Shown: positions 26,982-36,361, counted from the stretch's first letter. The stretch is 64,000 nucleotides of DNA from Pseudomonas nabeulensis (GCF_004682045.1 NZ_QUZT01000003.1:62001-126000), one strand, 5' to 3'. Translations and numbers: made by a program. The notes: generated by a model not told the origin, from the letters alone.

Positions 26982-28135
26982 AGGGCATTCCTGAGGGTTT
27001 GCAGGCACGCCACCCGCCGGCTGAAATCGGCGCTGGAAAGCCGTTTTTCCGGCAGAGGGCCGAGGGCCTGGCTGATGACGTGGGAGGGTTGACGTGTCAG
27101 GTGCTCAAGCACTCGCCACTGTTCAGCGTTATCGAGGTGTTCAAAGCCGGGGTGACGGCGTCGCGCTGCGCGCAAGATGTCACGCTGCAGGCCATGTAAC
27201 AGGGTGCCCTGGCCGCTGCGGCGAAGTAGAAAATCGGCGCTGGCTTTGATGTGTTCTTGCAACTGCCGGCGAGCCTTGGGGGCGGGCGCTTGTATTGGGC
27301 CTTTGCGCATGCCTGCATGCCAGAGTGCGAGTCCGATCAACACAATCAGCGCCACCAGGGCTTCTGGAAAGTAGCGGATCAGCAGGGTGAGCAGATCATC
27401 GGCGTCATTGTTGAACAGTAAGGTGACTGCTGTGCCCTGGCCCAGATACCACAGCAGCCAGGCATTGTCGTGTTTACCAATGCTGGGGTTTTTCCACAGG
27501 TCGCTGTCGGTGACAACTGTCACGCGACCTTTCCCGACGTTGAGTTGCATCAGGTGGCTTGAGCGAGCGCTGTTGGCAGAAAACTGTGCCAGGTGCTTGG
27601 GGTCGCTCAGGTTGTAGTCGGTGTCGAAGCTGAAATAGGCCGGCGCGGTCTCATTGTCGATATAGAGTTTGGTGAGGTCCGGCGCCTTGCTTTTATCGGC
27701 CGGTGCAGGCTCGTCGGGCTCATCACTTATTCCTTGATGGAGATGCAGGCGATCAAGGAGAAGATCGCCACTTTTACCGGTTTCTTCATCCCACAGTGCT
27801 TCGGCCACCAACAGCAGGTGGCCGCCAGCCTTGGCCCATTCGAGCAGTTGTTCAACTTGGCGGGGTGACATATTGCTGCGTTCCCCCAGCAATAAAAGGC
27901 TGTTGCCCTTGGAGGGCAGGGTGCTCAGCCGTTCAAGGCTTTTGGCGTGTTCCACGGACAGCCCTTGTTGGCGCAAGAAGTGTTCGGCCGCCAGGTAGGG
28001 GTTGGCGAGGGCTTCCGGTGATGGGCCTCGGTCTACGACCTCTTCATAAGGGATCGCCTTGTGCCAGGCGTAAAAGGCACCCGCACCGAGCAGGCATACG
28101 AGAAGCAGCCCTGCCCACATGAGAACCCGATTCAT
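26978..28135 (-). CDS. DUF4350 membrane protein
   Basis: 385 residues from ATG 28135 (MNRVLMWAGLLLVCLLGAGA). It has a membrane helix at the N-terminus, an extracytoplasmic GATase-like domain (about 40-260: LLLLGERSNMSPRQVEQLLEW, GGHLLLVAEALWDEE, VGKGRVTVVTDSDLWKN), a second helix near 275-295 and a basic cytoplasmic tail. It sits inside the six-gene MoxR operon, overlapping both neighbours by 4 bp. Confidence 0.78.
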   Translation of the reverse strand: MNRVLMWAGLLLVCLLGAGAFYAWHKAIPYEEVVDRGPSPEALANPYLAAEHFLRQQGLSVEHAKSLERLSTLPSKGNSLLLLGERSNMSPRQVEQLLEWAKAGGHLLLVAEALWDEETGKSGDLLLDRLHLHQGISDEPDEPAPADKSKAPDLTKLYIDNETAPAYFSFDTDYNLSDPKHLAQFSANSARSSHLMQLNVGKGRVTVVTDSDLWKNPSIGKHDNAWLLWYLGQGTAVTLLFNNDADDLLTLLIRYFPEALVALIVLIGLALWHAGMRKGPIQAPAPKARRQLQEHIKASADFLLRRSGQGTLLHGLQRDILRAARRRHPGFEHLDNAEQWRVLEHLTRQPSHVISQALGPLPEKRLSSADFSRRVACLQTLRNAL

Positions 28136-29652
28136 TGCGCTGTCCCCGAGCTGAATAGAGCACGCCAGTCGCTGCACAGCTTTAGTTGGACTGAGGTGGG
28201 GGGCAGTCGATGACCATAGGCAAGGTTTTGCCAGTGTCGGGTCAGTTCATGGCTGAACGCTTGCAGTTGCGGTTGTTGCAACTGGTGAATACGGTCCAGT
28301 ACCTGGCCCTCCGTATCGGCGCTTTTCAGCGGCAGGTTGAAGTCATGCAATAGCCTGCTGAGCAGGCCGCGATACAGCAGGCCGAGAGCTTCCCGTGGCT
28401 GGGTGTGCCACAGGTGCTCGGCGGTGCTGGCGATGTCGTCGGGTAAGGTTTCGACGCCCAACTCCAGCCCGAACAGTTGTGTAGGCAGGGGCTTGTCGAC
28501 GTTGGGCACGCGCGGCCCGCGTCGGCTGACAAAGGCATGCAGCCAATCGCGGTAGCGCCAGGCCAGTAGCGCCGAGCCTGCAATCAACAGGCTCCACAGC
28601 AGCACTTCCAGGACAAGGGCAATCTGCTTGAAAGCGTCGCTGTCGAGGTTGTCCAGCAGCGCCTGCAGCCACGTTGGAAGTTCACCGTCGGCATGCGCTT
28701 TGTTTTTAGCGTCAGGTTTTTCTTCGGCGAAGCGATAGCGAGTAACGGTTTCCGGGTTCTTGAAGGGAGGCTTTTCCAACAGTGACTTGATCGATTGGCT
28801 TGCACCCTGCGGGCTCAGCGGCTTGGCGTCATCGGCCATGACCGGTGGGCTCAAAGGCAGCAGCATCAAGCCGACCACAAGCAGTAACAGCGGCGCCGCA
28901 CTGCTCAGGCGCTGGCGCAGGCGCCGGAACACCAGTTCAATATCCCAGGCTTCCAATACCGTACGGCGATTGAGATAGAGACTGAACCCGCAAGCCACAT
29001 AGATAGGCTCCCAAAACACCAGGACCAAGGCATAGAAGGCATTGCCCAAGTGCTCCAGCCATAGCGCCTCCGAGCTGGAGGCTAATGCCAGGCGCTGCCA
29101 GTCCCAGCCCAGTTCAACCTGTTGTGGAATGAACAGATAGAACAGCGCCATACAGCCAAACCACAGGCCGATTTCCAGATGCACGCCAATGGTCGTCAGC
29201 CAGCGCGCGGCACCAGCGTTTCGTTGCAACAGGACGCCGATACGTTTTTGCCGGGCCTCGCCATCCAGGCCTTCGAGTTGGCTTACCGGCATGACAAAGC
29301 TGCGACTCAGGCTGAGCCGTCGCCAGGTCAGGCTCGCCAACAGTTGGCCTTTCAGCAAACGTGGCCACTGACGCACGGCCTGCTTGAGGCTGGGTGCTTC
29401 GCCAAACAAGGCTTTGGACAGGATATACAGCGGCAAGCGGTCGAACGCCGGCTTGAGCCACCAGAATACAAACATCGCCATGGACGGATATTTCCATAGC
29501 AACGCGGTGAGCAGGGCAAATACCGGCAACGTCACTAATGCCCAACTGCCCATCAATAGCAGGCGGTATTCCCGGGCCATTAATATGCCAAGGTCCATCG
29601 CTTCCCAGGAGGTGCGCGGGCGAATCACTACGCTGGCATCAGTCAGGCGCAT
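28132..29652 (-). CDS. DUF4129-containing membrane protein
   Basis: 506 residues from ATG 29652 (MRLTDASVVIRPRTSWEAMD). There are several membrane helices in the first 300 residues (about 30-70, 170-190, 220-240, 270-285) and one near 365-385. The C-terminal cytoplasmic DUF4129-like part has PREALGLLYRGLLSRLLHDF. The start lies inside the end of the SpoIIM gene (14-bp overlap). Function unknown; a scaffold or substrate of the MoxR ATPase is inferred. Confidence 0.75.
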   Translation of the reverse strand: MRLTDASVVIRPRTSWEAMDLGILMAREYRLLLMGSWALVTLPVFALLTALLWKYPSMAMFVFWWLKPAFDRLPLYILSKALFGEAPSLKQAVRQWPRLLKGQLLASLTWRRLSLSRSFVMPVSQLEGLDGEARQKRIGVLLQRNAGAARWLTTIGVHLEIGLWFGCMALFYLFIPQQVELGWDWQRLALASSSEALWLEHLGNAFYALVLVFWEPIYVACGFSLYLNRRTVLEAWDIELVFRRLRQRLSSAAPLLLLVVGLMLLPLSPPVMADDAKPLSPQGASQSIKSLLEKPPFKNPETVTRYRFAEEKPDAKNKAHADGELPTWLQALLDNLDSDAFKQIALVLEVLLWSLLIAGSALLAWRYRDWLHAFVSRRGPRVPNVDKPLPTQLFGLELGVETLPDDIASTAEHLWHTQPREALGLLYRGLLSRLLHDFNLPLKSADTEGQVLDRIHQLQQPQLQAFSHELTRHWQNLAYGHRLPPTSVQLKLCSDWRALFSSGTAQ

Positions 29653-30619
29653 GGCGAGTCCGTCCGGCAAGGGTCAGATAAGCGGCCACCAGCAGCCAAA
29701 GTACCGCGCCCACCAGGTATTTGACCCAAGGCGCGATCTGGGTCGTGGATGACCAATAGGCCTCGATGAATGCCGCAATCAGCAGGAACACCATGACGCC
29801 ACAGAGCATCTGCACGCTTTTGAGTGCCGCCAGACGCAAGGCTTCGCTGCGTGCCAGCCGCCCGGGGGCGATCAGCGCCCAGCCCAATTGCAGGCCTGCT
29901 GCACCGGCCAGGGCGATGGCCGTCAACTCGAAGGCGCCGTGCCCTGCAACGAACGACCAGAAGGTCTGGCCATAGCCAATTTCAGTCAGGTGCCCTGAGA
30001 TTGCACCGATGATCAAACCGTTGAATATCAGGAAAAATACGCTGCCAAGACCGAATAGCAAGCCCGCGGCAAACGTCTGGAAGGCGATGCCGATGTTGTG
30101 CATCACGTAGTAGCCGAACATCATCCAGTTTTCGCTCGATGCACGTTCGGCGGCACGGCCCAGGCGGCTGGCATCGGGATCGTACATGTCTTGCATCTCG
30201 GCCACTTGCTGGGGGCTGACAATGCTGTAGATCAGGTCGGGGAACAGGTAGACCAGTAGCGCAACACCCAGCAGGCTGCCAAAAAACAACACGCTCGCAG
30301 TGAGCACGAAGCGCCACTGTTCGCGCACCAGGCGCGGGAAATCGGCCAGCACGAAGCTCAGCACGCTTGCCGTCAGCTGGCTGCGATGGCGATACAGCTG
30401 TTGATGGCCGCGCAGGGCCAGCTGTTGCAGCGGGTCAACCAGGTAACTGCTATAGCCGCGCTCTTGCGCCAGGGCCAGATGTTGGCACAGTCGCCGGTAT
30501 TGATGCGGGAAGTCGGCCACGTCGCCAGCCTTGGCCTTGCCTTGTTCCAACTGCTTGAGTTGTTCCGCAAAGGCTTGCCATTGGGGCTGGTGGCGGCTTT
30601 CGAAAAGGCTCTGTTTCAT
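29639..30619 (-). CDS. Stage II sporulation protein M (SpoIIM) family membrane protein
   Basis: 326 residues. A cytoplasmic N-terminal region (MKQSLFESRHQPQWQAFAEQ) is followed by about five membrane helices, with NWMMFGYYVMHNIGIAFQTF and GHGAFELTAIALAGAAGLQL as the family-typical segments. SpoIIM-family proteins occur in non-sporulating bacteria inside MoxR operons, as here. The role in the complex is unknown. It overlaps the upstream RDD gene by 4 bp. Confidence 0.8.
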   Translation of the reverse strand: MKQSLFESRHQPQWQAFAEQLKQLEQGKAKAGDVADFPHQYRRLCQHLALAQERGYSSYLVDPLQQLALRGHQQLYRHRSQLTASVLSFVLADFPRLVREQWRFVLTASVLFFGSLLGVALLVYLFPDLIYSIVSPQQVAEMQDMYDPDASRLGRAAERASSENWMMFGYYVMHNIGIAFQTFAAGLLFGLGSVFFLIFNGLIIGAISGHLTEIGYGQTFWSFVAGHGAFELTAIALAGAAGLQLGWALIAPGRLARSEALRLAALKSVQMLCGVMVFLLIAAFIEAYWSSTTQIAPWVKYLVGAVLWLLVAAYLTLAGRTRHAPD

Positions 30620-31308
30620 GTTGGCCCCAACAGGCCGCGGGCCACGCCATTGAGTTGTTCAACTGCACGAGCAGGGGATACCTGCAACGGCGTCGCCAGG
30701 ATCGAGGCCAGTTCGTGGACCCGCTCGGCGGATAATTCACCCTGGCGTTCCGCAAAACCAAGGATCGCCCGCTGTTCGCTCAACTCCAGGGCAAAAGGCA
30801 GGCGCAGCGCGGTAGCGTTGGGCACCTGAGGGCGGGCCAACGGCTGTTCTCGATAGATAACCAATGTGCCGGCAGCCAGGTCACCCAGGCGTTTGAAGTG
30901 AGGATGCTGCAGGCAACTGATGGCGCCGAGGAAGTAACCGAAAGGCAGCATATCGACAAAACGCAGCAGGTTGCGGATCAGCGACGCGGACCAGCCAATC
31001 GGCGTGCCGTCATCCTGAACCACGCGCAGCCCCATGACTTGTTTGCCCGGCGAACAACCCTGATTGAGCACTTCGAACAGCACCATGTACCACCAACTGA
31101 CCAGGAACAGCAGCAGTGAGCCCAGGCCGATGCCAATGTTACCCAGTAGGGCGAGTGGCACCAGGAGCACACCCATGATCACTCCTCGTACACACAGGTC
31201 GAAAGCAAAAGCGAGCGCACGTGGAACCAGGCCGGCGGGACGCAGGGGCAGGTCGATGCCTTCCGGGGTCTCGATTTGGTAGCGGGTATCCAATGGGGCT
31301 GATGGCAT
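30616..31308 (-). CDS. RDD-family membrane protein, first gene of the MoxR operon
   Basis: 230 residues from ATG 31308. The RDD pattern is seen in LVPRALAFAFDLCVRGVIMG, with further helices LALLGNIGIGLGSLLLFLV and NLLRFVDMLPFGYFLGAIS and the loop NQGCSPGKQVMGLRVV. The last 75 residues are soluble and helical. Divergent from sbcB; the 167 bp between hold both promoters. Confidence 0.8.
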   Translation of the reverse strand: MPSAPLDTRYQIETPEGIDLPLRPAGLVPRALAFAFDLCVRGVIMGVLLVPLALLGNIGIGLGSLLLFLVSWWYMVLFEVLNQGCSPGKQVMGLRVVQDDGTPIGWSASLIRNLLRFVDMLPFGYFLGAISCLQHPHFKRLGDLAAGTLVIYREQPLARPQVPNATALRLPFALELSEQRAILGFAERQGELSAERVHELASILATPLQVSPARAVEQLNGVARGLLGPT

Positions 31309-31475
31309 CGCAATCCTTGGCAGTGCAAAGCGGCTGGGAGACACGGATGCTAGCAGTGTCGACGATGGAAGCAACCATTCAAGGTTTTGCTGGATGTTTG
31401 TACAGTGCATTTGTCGCTGGCCCCGAGGGCCATCCAGCGCCTAGACTTTGTCGATCTTCAGCACAGGAATAGCCC

Positions 31476-32903
31476 GTGACCTCGATTTTCTGGTACGACT
31501 ATGAAACCACTGGCATCAATCCGCGCAGTGATCGCCCTCTTCAGGTAGCTGGTATCCGCACGGACCTTGAGCTCAATGAGATCGGCCAGCCGGTCAATCT
31601 TTACTGTCAGCCGAGCGACGATATCCTGCCCCATCCGGCTGCCTGTGCAATTACCGGCATAACCCCGCAAATACTCGCAGAAAAAGGCCTGGCCGAGGCT
31701 GACTTCATGACCCGGGTGCACGCCGAGCTGGCCGCCCCGGGCACCTGTGGGGCGGGTTACAACACCTTGCGCTTTGACGATGAAATGACGCGCTACAGCC
31801 TGTATCGCAATTTCTTCGATCCTTATGCCCGGGAGTGGCAGGGCGGTAACAGTCGCTGGGATTTGATCGATGTGGTTCGCACTGCCTACGCCTTGCGCCC
31901 GGAAGGTATCGAGTGGCCGCAACAGGACGGGCGTGTAACGCTCAAGCTGGAGCGCCTGACCGAAGCCAACGGGATTGATCATGGCCAGGCCCACGATGCG
32001 CTCTCCGATGTTCGCGCCACCATTGCCCTGGCTCGATTGGTGCGTGAGAAACAGCCCAAGCTGTACGATTGGCTGTTTCAATTGCGCAGCAAACAACGCG
32101 TCATGGACCAAGTGCGTTTACTGCAACCGATGGTGCATATCTCCGGGCGTTTTTCTGCCGAGCGTCATTATTTGGGAGTGGTACTGCCCTTTGCCTGGCA
32201 TCCGCGCAATCGTAATGCGTTGATCGTCTGCGACCTTGGGCTCGATCCCCAGGGGTTGCTGGACCTGGATGCGGAGACCTTGCGCCAACGCCTCTATACC
32301 CGCCGGGATGAGCTGGCGGCCAACGAATTGCCGGTGCCACTCAAGTTGGTGCATATCAATCGCTGCCCGGTGGTCGCCCCATTGAATGTTCTTCGGGCCG
32401 AAGACCGTGAGCGCCTGCAATTGGACATGAGCACTTATCAGGCGCGGGCGCTGCGGCTAACTGACGCACAAGAACTTTGGCGCGATAAATTACCCGCGAT
32501 TTATGCCGAGGAGGAATTTGCGCCGACTGCCGACCCGGAACAACAGCTTTACGATGGCTTTATTGGTGATCGTGATCGCCGTTTATGCGAACAAGTCCGA
32601 ACCGCCGAGCCTGAGCAACTAGCGCGTCAGCAATGGCCTTTTGATGATCATCGGTTGCCTGAATTACTGTTCCGCTACCGCGCACGTAACTTCCCCGATA
32701 CCTTGAACAGTGAGGAGCAACAACGCTGGAAACTTTTCTGTCAGCAGCGACTGTCAAACCCGGAGTGGGGAGCACCGAATACCCTTGAAGCATTTAACAA
32801 CGCGCGGCAGGAGTTGGCGATTAGTGCCACGCCATTTCAGCAACGAGTGCTGGAGCAGTGGCAGGAATATGCCGACGATTTAGCGTCTCGTGTGACGCTG
32901 TAG
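31476..32903 (+). CDS. sbcB: Exodeoxyribonuclease I
   Basis: 3'-5' single-strand DNA exonuclease used in recombination and mismatch repair. The 475 residues fit the family. The DEDDh exonuclease domain shows FWYDYETTGINPRSDRP at 4-20 and HGQAHDALSDVRATIALARL; the C-terminal ExoI-type SH3-like and helical parts follow (KLVHINRCPVVAPLNVL). GTG is the start codon. Convergent with mvaT and sharing its terminator. Confidence 0.93.
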   Translation: MTSIFWYDYETTGINPRSDRPLQVAGIRTDLELNEIGQPVNLYCQPSDDILPHPAACAITGITPQILAEKGLAEADFMTRVHAELAAPGTCGAGYNTLRFDDEMTRYSLYRNFFDPYAREWQGGNSRWDLIDVVRTAYALRPEGIEWPQQDGRVTLKLERLTEANGIDHGQAHDALSDVRATIALARLVREKQPKLYDWLFQLRSKQRVMDQVRLLQPMVHISGRFSAERHYLGVVLPFAWHPRNRNALIVCDLGLDPQGLLDLDAETLRQRLYTRRDELAANELPVPLKLVHINRCPVVAPLNVLRAEDRERLQLDMSTYQARALRLTDAQELWRDKLPAIYAEEEFAPTADPEQQLYDGFIGDRDRRLCEQVRTAEPEQLARQQWPFDDHRLPELLFRYRARNFPDTLNSEEQQRWKLFCQQRLSNPEWGAPNTLEAFNNARQELAISATPFQQRVLEQWQEYADDLASRVTL

Positions 32904-32929
32904 CCGGGATTTACACAATATCAAGGTAA

Positions 32930-32959
32930 TAAAAAACGCCAGCAAGCTGGCGTTTTTCA
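32930..32959. terminator. Bidirectional terminator between sbcB and mvaT
   Basis: AAAAACGCCAGC, two A, then GCTGGCGTTTTT: a perfect stem with A-run and T-run, serving both convergent genes. Confidence 0.9.
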
Positions 32960-32984
32960 ATGCGTCGGGTTTCAGCTGCGAGCC

Positions 32985-33359
32985 TTAGCCCAGCAGGGTA
33001 GCCCAGCCTTCAACCACGTCGCCGCCCCACTTGGCTTTCCACTCTTTCAGTGTTTTGTGGTTGCCACCTTTGGTTTCAATCACTTCACCGTTGTGCGGGT
33101 TTTTGTATTGTTTAACCTTGCGAGCACGCTTGGTGCCGGTAGTTTTCACGGCGCCGCGAGGTGCTTTAACTTTCGACTCTGGATCCAGCAGCGCGATGAT
33201 GTCACGCAGGGACTTGGAGTATTCACCCATCAGGGTGCGCAGTTTGCCTTCGAATTCCAGCTCGGTTTTCAGTTTGTCGTCTTGGGACAGGTTCTTCAAA
33301 CGGGCTTGCAGCTCTTTGATAGCTTCTTCGGTGGCACGGTATTCGTTGATCAGAGACAT
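32985..33359 (-). CDS. mvaT: H-NS-family xenogeneic silencer MvaT
   Basis: 124-residue nucleoid protein that silences AT-rich, often horizontally acquired DNA in pseudomonads. From ATG 33359 it begins MSLINEYRATEEAIKELQ, a coiled-coil oligomerisation region to about 60. The C-terminal DNA-binding part has the hook-like KGGNHKTLKEWKAKWGG preceded by the basic KRARKVKQYKNP. P. fluorescens strains usually carry paralogues. This one sits next to sbcB and purU as mvaT does in P. aeruginosa. The 26 extra residues of the longer frame are not family-like. Confidence 0.92.
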   Translation of the reverse strand: MSLINEYRATEEAIKELQARLKNLSQDDKLKTELEFEGKLRTLMGEYSKSLRDIIALLDPESKVKAPRGAVKTTGTKRARKVKQYKNPHNGEVIETKGGNHKTLKEWKAKWGGDVVEGWATLLG

Positions 33360-33709
33360 GTGGACTACCTTATGTAGAGCGCTGATTGACAGGGAGAGTG
33401 GCCCAATAATAGTCAGGCGGTTTCTCCAAGTAAACATTTAAGGGGCATTTATGTGAATTACTTTGGATGTTTGTAGCCACACCCTGCAATCGAGTTAATT
33501 ACCAGGTCGTATGCCTAAAGATTATTTCCCTGAACACCAGGGTGTGAGCGAAGGGTGAAGCAGAAGGTTCATATAAGGGTGGTAAATCCTTAGGCTCTAA
33601 AGGGGGAATGCGGGGGGCAGGCGATCAGAATAAGCGCTAACGAATAATGCAGTTTCGCTGCGCAATCGCTAGAATGGCGGCCTTTGCGAAGTTCTGGAGT
33701 CTCCCCCTA
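33360..33709. other. Divergent intergenic region mvaT / purU
   Basis: 350 bp without a gene and clearly more AT-rich than its surroundings, especially 33415-33530. It holds the mvaT promoter. No RNA gene or repeat was recognised. The AT richness would suit MvaT autoregulation (inference). Confidence 0.5.
33406..33434 (-). promoter_or_regulatory. Sigma-70 promoter of mvaT
   Basis: On the minus strand TTTACT (33429-33434) and TATTAT (33406-33411) are 17 bp apart. This places transcription start about 40 bp before the mvaT ATG. Confidence 0.6.
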
Positions 33710-34558
33710 ATGCGCACTTTTCGGCTGGTGATTGCTTGCCCGGACCGGGTAGGTATCGTTGCCAAAGTCAGTAACTTTCTGGCGTCCCACAACGGCTGGA
33801 TCACTGAGGCGAGTCATCACTCGGACAATCTCAGCGGTTGGTTCTTCATGCGTCACGAGATTCGTGCCGATACGCTGCCGTTTGGCCTCGAGGCTTTTCG
33901 CGAGGCCTTTGCGCCCATCGCTGAAGAGTTCTCGATGACGTGGCACATCACCGACACCGAGCAGAAAAAACGCGTGGTGCTGATGGCCAGCCGCGAGTCC
34001 CATTGCCTGGCTGACTTGCTGCACCGCTGGCACAGCGACGAACTGGATTGCGAAATCGCCTGTGTGATCTCCAACCATGACGACCTGCGCAGCATGGTCG
34101 AGTGGCATGGCATCCCGTACTACCACGTGCCGGTCAACCCCCAGGACAAGGAGCCGGCGTTCGCCGAGGTGTCCCGCCTGGTCAAGCAGCACGAAGCTGA
34201 TGTCGTGGTACTGGCGCGCTACATGCAAATCCTGCCGCCGGAACTGTGCCGTGAATACGCTGGCAAGGTGATCAACATTCACCACAGCTTCCTACCGTCG
34301 TTTGTCGGTGCCAAGCCTTATCACCAGGCCTCCCTGCGTGGCGTGAAGTTGATCGGTGCAACGTGCCACTACGTGACCGAAGAGCTGGATGCTGGTCCGA
34401 TCATCGAGCAGGACGTCGTGCGTGTCAGCCACAGCGACAGCATTGAAGACATGGTGCGCTTCGGCCGTGACGTCGAGAAGATGGTCCTGGCCCGTGGCCT
34501 GCGTTACCACTTGGAAGACCGCGTGCTGGTGCACGGCAACAAGACGGTCGTGTTCTGA
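33710..34558 (+). CDS. purU: Formyltetrahydrofolate deformylase
   Basis: Hydrolyses 10-formyl-tetrahydrofolate to formate and tetrahydrofolate, balancing one-carbon pools. 282 residues from ATG 33710 (MRTFRLVIACPDRVGIVAKV). An N-terminal ACT domain (1-80) precedes the formyltransferase-type catalytic domain with INIHHSFLPSFVGAKPYHQA and HYVTEELDAGPIIEQD (Asn, His and Asp of the active site). A clear terminator follows. Confidence 0.93.
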   Translation: MRTFRLVIACPDRVGIVAKVSNFLASHNGWITEASHHSDNLSGWFFMRHEIRADTLPFGLEAFREAFAPIAEEFSMTWHITDTEQKKRVVLMASRESHCLADLLHRWHSDELDCEIACVISNHDDLRSMVEWHGIPYYHVPVNPQDKEPAFAEVSRLVKQHEADVVVLARYMQILPPELCREYAGKVINIHHSFLPSFVGAKPYHQASLRGVKLIGATCHYVTEELDAGPIIEQDVVRVSHSDSIEDMVRFGRDVEKMVLARGLRYHLEDRVLVHGNKTVVF

Positions 34559-34582
34559 TCGACGCGTTGTGATTGAAGAATG

Positions 34583-34619
34583 AAGGGCCTGGGCGTTAAA
34601 TCGTCCCAGGCCCTTTTTC
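34583..34619 (+). terminator. Rho-independent terminator of purU
   Basis: Perfect 10-bp stem AGGGCCTGGG / CCCAGGCCCT with an 11-base loop and a T5 run, 25 bp past the purU stop. Confidence 0.88.
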
Positions 34620-34633
34620 TTTGAGGTTGGACA

Positions 34634-34804
34634 ATGAACGATCCACTGGATAAAGCCACTTCCAGGGCGCCTGCGACACTGGGGGAGGGATGCTTGAGTC
34701 GCTATGACCCGGATGACTTGAGCAGTGAGGATGGCACTGAGTTTCCAGGTGCCGCCGAGTTGTGGGAGCGTGAACACGCTGATCCAGCGCCCAAGAAAGA
34801 ATGA
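34634..34804 (+). CDS. Possible 56-residue acidic protein
   Basis: ATG 34634 to TGA 34804 encodes a Pro/Glu/Asp-rich 56-mer beginning MNDPLDKATSRAPATLGEGC and ending EHADPAPKKE. A GAGG lies 8 bases before the start. It follows the purU terminator directly and no strong promoter was seen, so expression is unproven. No motif recognised. Confidence 0.45.
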   Translation: MNDPLDKATSRAPATLGEGCLSRYDPDDLSSEDGTEFPGAAELWEREHADPAPKKE

Positions 34805-34878
34805 CGCCACGCCGTTATCTGGCCTACTTTTAGAGTCAGCGACCTGGCAAGACATGATGATTAACCACGGGTGACGAA

Positions 34879-36357
34879 ATGCCTGACTCCACGCAGCTTC
34901 TTATCGGCGCAGACCTTGAGGGCCAGCCTATTGGGCAGGCCATGCGCCTGGCCAACCGTCATGGGTTGATTGCCGGCGCCACCGGCACGGGCAAAACGGT
35001 AACCTTGCAACGCCTGGCAGAGGCGTTCAGCGACGCAGGCGTCGCCGTGTTCGCCGCTGATATCAAGGGCGATCTCTGTGGCCTGGGGGCGGCTGGCAAC
35101 CCTCAGGGCAAGGTCGCCGAGCGTATTGCCGGCATGCCCTTCCTTAATTACACGGCCAAGGCCTATCCGGTCACGTTGTGGGATATCCACGGGCAGTCGG
35201 GTCATCCTTTACGCACCACCATCAGCGAAATGGGTCCGCTGCTATTGGGTGCGCTATTGGAGCTTACCGACAGCCAGCAGTCTGCGCTCTATGCCACTTT
35301 CAAGGTTGCGGACCGCGAAGGCCTGCTACTGCTGGACCTCAAGGACCTCAAGGCGCTGCTCAACCATTTGCGTTATCACCCGGAGTTACTGGGCGACGAT
35401 GCCGCGTTGATGACCACCGGTTCCAGTCAAGCCCTGTTGCGGCGCCTGGCGGTGTTGGAGCAACAGGGCGCAGAAGCCTTGTTCGGTGAACCGGCGTTGC
35501 AACTTGAAGACATCTTGCAACCCACTGGTGATGGACGTGGGCGTATCCATTTGCTGGACGCCAGCCGTCTGGTGCATGAAGCACCGAAGGTGTATGCGAC
35601 CTTCCTGTTGTGGCTGTTGGCAGAACTTTTTGAACAACTGCCGGAGCGTGGCGATTCCGATAAACCGCTGTTGGCACTGTTTTTCGACGAGGCCCACTTG
35701 TTGTTCGCCGATACCCCCAAGGCCTTGCAGGAACGCCTGGAGCAGGTGGTGCGGTTGATTCGATCCAAAGGCGTTGGCGTGTATTTCGTCACGCAGTCTC
35801 CCGGCGATCTGCCGGACACGGTGCTGGCTCAACTGGGTTTGCGCATCCAGCATGGCTTGAGGGCGTTCACGACTAAAGAGCAGAAGTCCTTGAAAGCCGT
35901 AGCAGACGGATTTCGGCCGAACCCGGCGTTTGATGCCTTGGCGGTGTTGACCGAGCTGGGCACCGGTGAGGCATTGGTCGGCACTTTGCAGGAAAAGGGC
36001 ACGCCGGAAGTCGTCCAGCGCGTGCTGGTCGCACCGCCGCAGTCGCGGATCGGACCTCTCAGCGAGGCTGAACGCGCCGCCTTGATTGCCAGTTCGCCCT
36101 TGCTGGGGCGGTATGACAAGCCCATCGACCGGGAATCGGCCTATGAAGTGCTGATGGCGCGCAAGGAGCTGGGCGCAGCAGAAGAGGCCAAGCCTGCGAC
36201 CGAAGAGCCGAGTTTCACTGATAGGGCAGGCGAGTTTCTCGGGACCACGGCCGGTAAGGCGCTCAAATCGGCCATGCAGCAAGCGGCCAATCAGATGGGG
36301 CGCCAGTTGGTACGTGGCTTGTTAGGGTCGTTGCTGGGGGGGAGCAAGCGTAAGTAG
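34879..36357 (+). CDS. HerA-like P-loop ATPase (DUF853)
   Basis: 492-residue ATPase of the HerA/FtsK superfamily. Walker A is GLIAGATGTGKTVTLQRLAE at about 30-48. Walker B is LLALFFDEAHLLFAD, and the sensor segment VYFVTQSPGDLPDTVLAQL follows. The C-terminus (about 440-492) is variable, ending in a Gly/Lys-rich LLGSLLGGSKRK. Unlike DNA-end HerA it stands alone without NurA; its substrate is unknown. Confidence 0.85.
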   Translation: MPDSTQLLIGADLEGQPIGQAMRLANRHGLIAGATGTGKTVTLQRLAEAFSDAGVAVFAADIKGDLCGLGAAGNPQGKVAERIAGMPFLNYTAKAYPVTLWDIHGQSGHPLRTTISEMGPLLLGALLELTDSQQSALYATFKVADREGLLLLDLKDLKALLNHLRYHPELLGDDAALMTTGSSQALLRRLAVLEQQGAEALFGEPALQLEDILQPTGDGRGRIHLLDASRLVHEAPKVYATFLLWLLAELFEQLPERGDSDKPLLALFFDEAHLLFADTPKALQERLEQVVRLIRSKGVGVYFVTQSPGDLPDTVLAQLGLRIQHGLRAFTTKEQKSLKAVADGFRPNPAFDALAVLTELGTGEALVGTLQEKGTPEVVQRVLVAPPQSRIGPLSEAERAALIASSPLLGRYDKPIDRESAYEVLMARKELGAAEEAKPATEEPSFTDRAGEFLGTTAGKALKSAMQQAANQMGRQLVRGLLGSLLGGSKRK

Positions 36358-36361
36358 CGGT

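Noticed and set aside
33530..33709. Possible small RNA upstream of purU
   Set aside because: Searched by eye for GGA-hairpin (RsmY/Z-like) patterns and a terminator before purU; none convincing.
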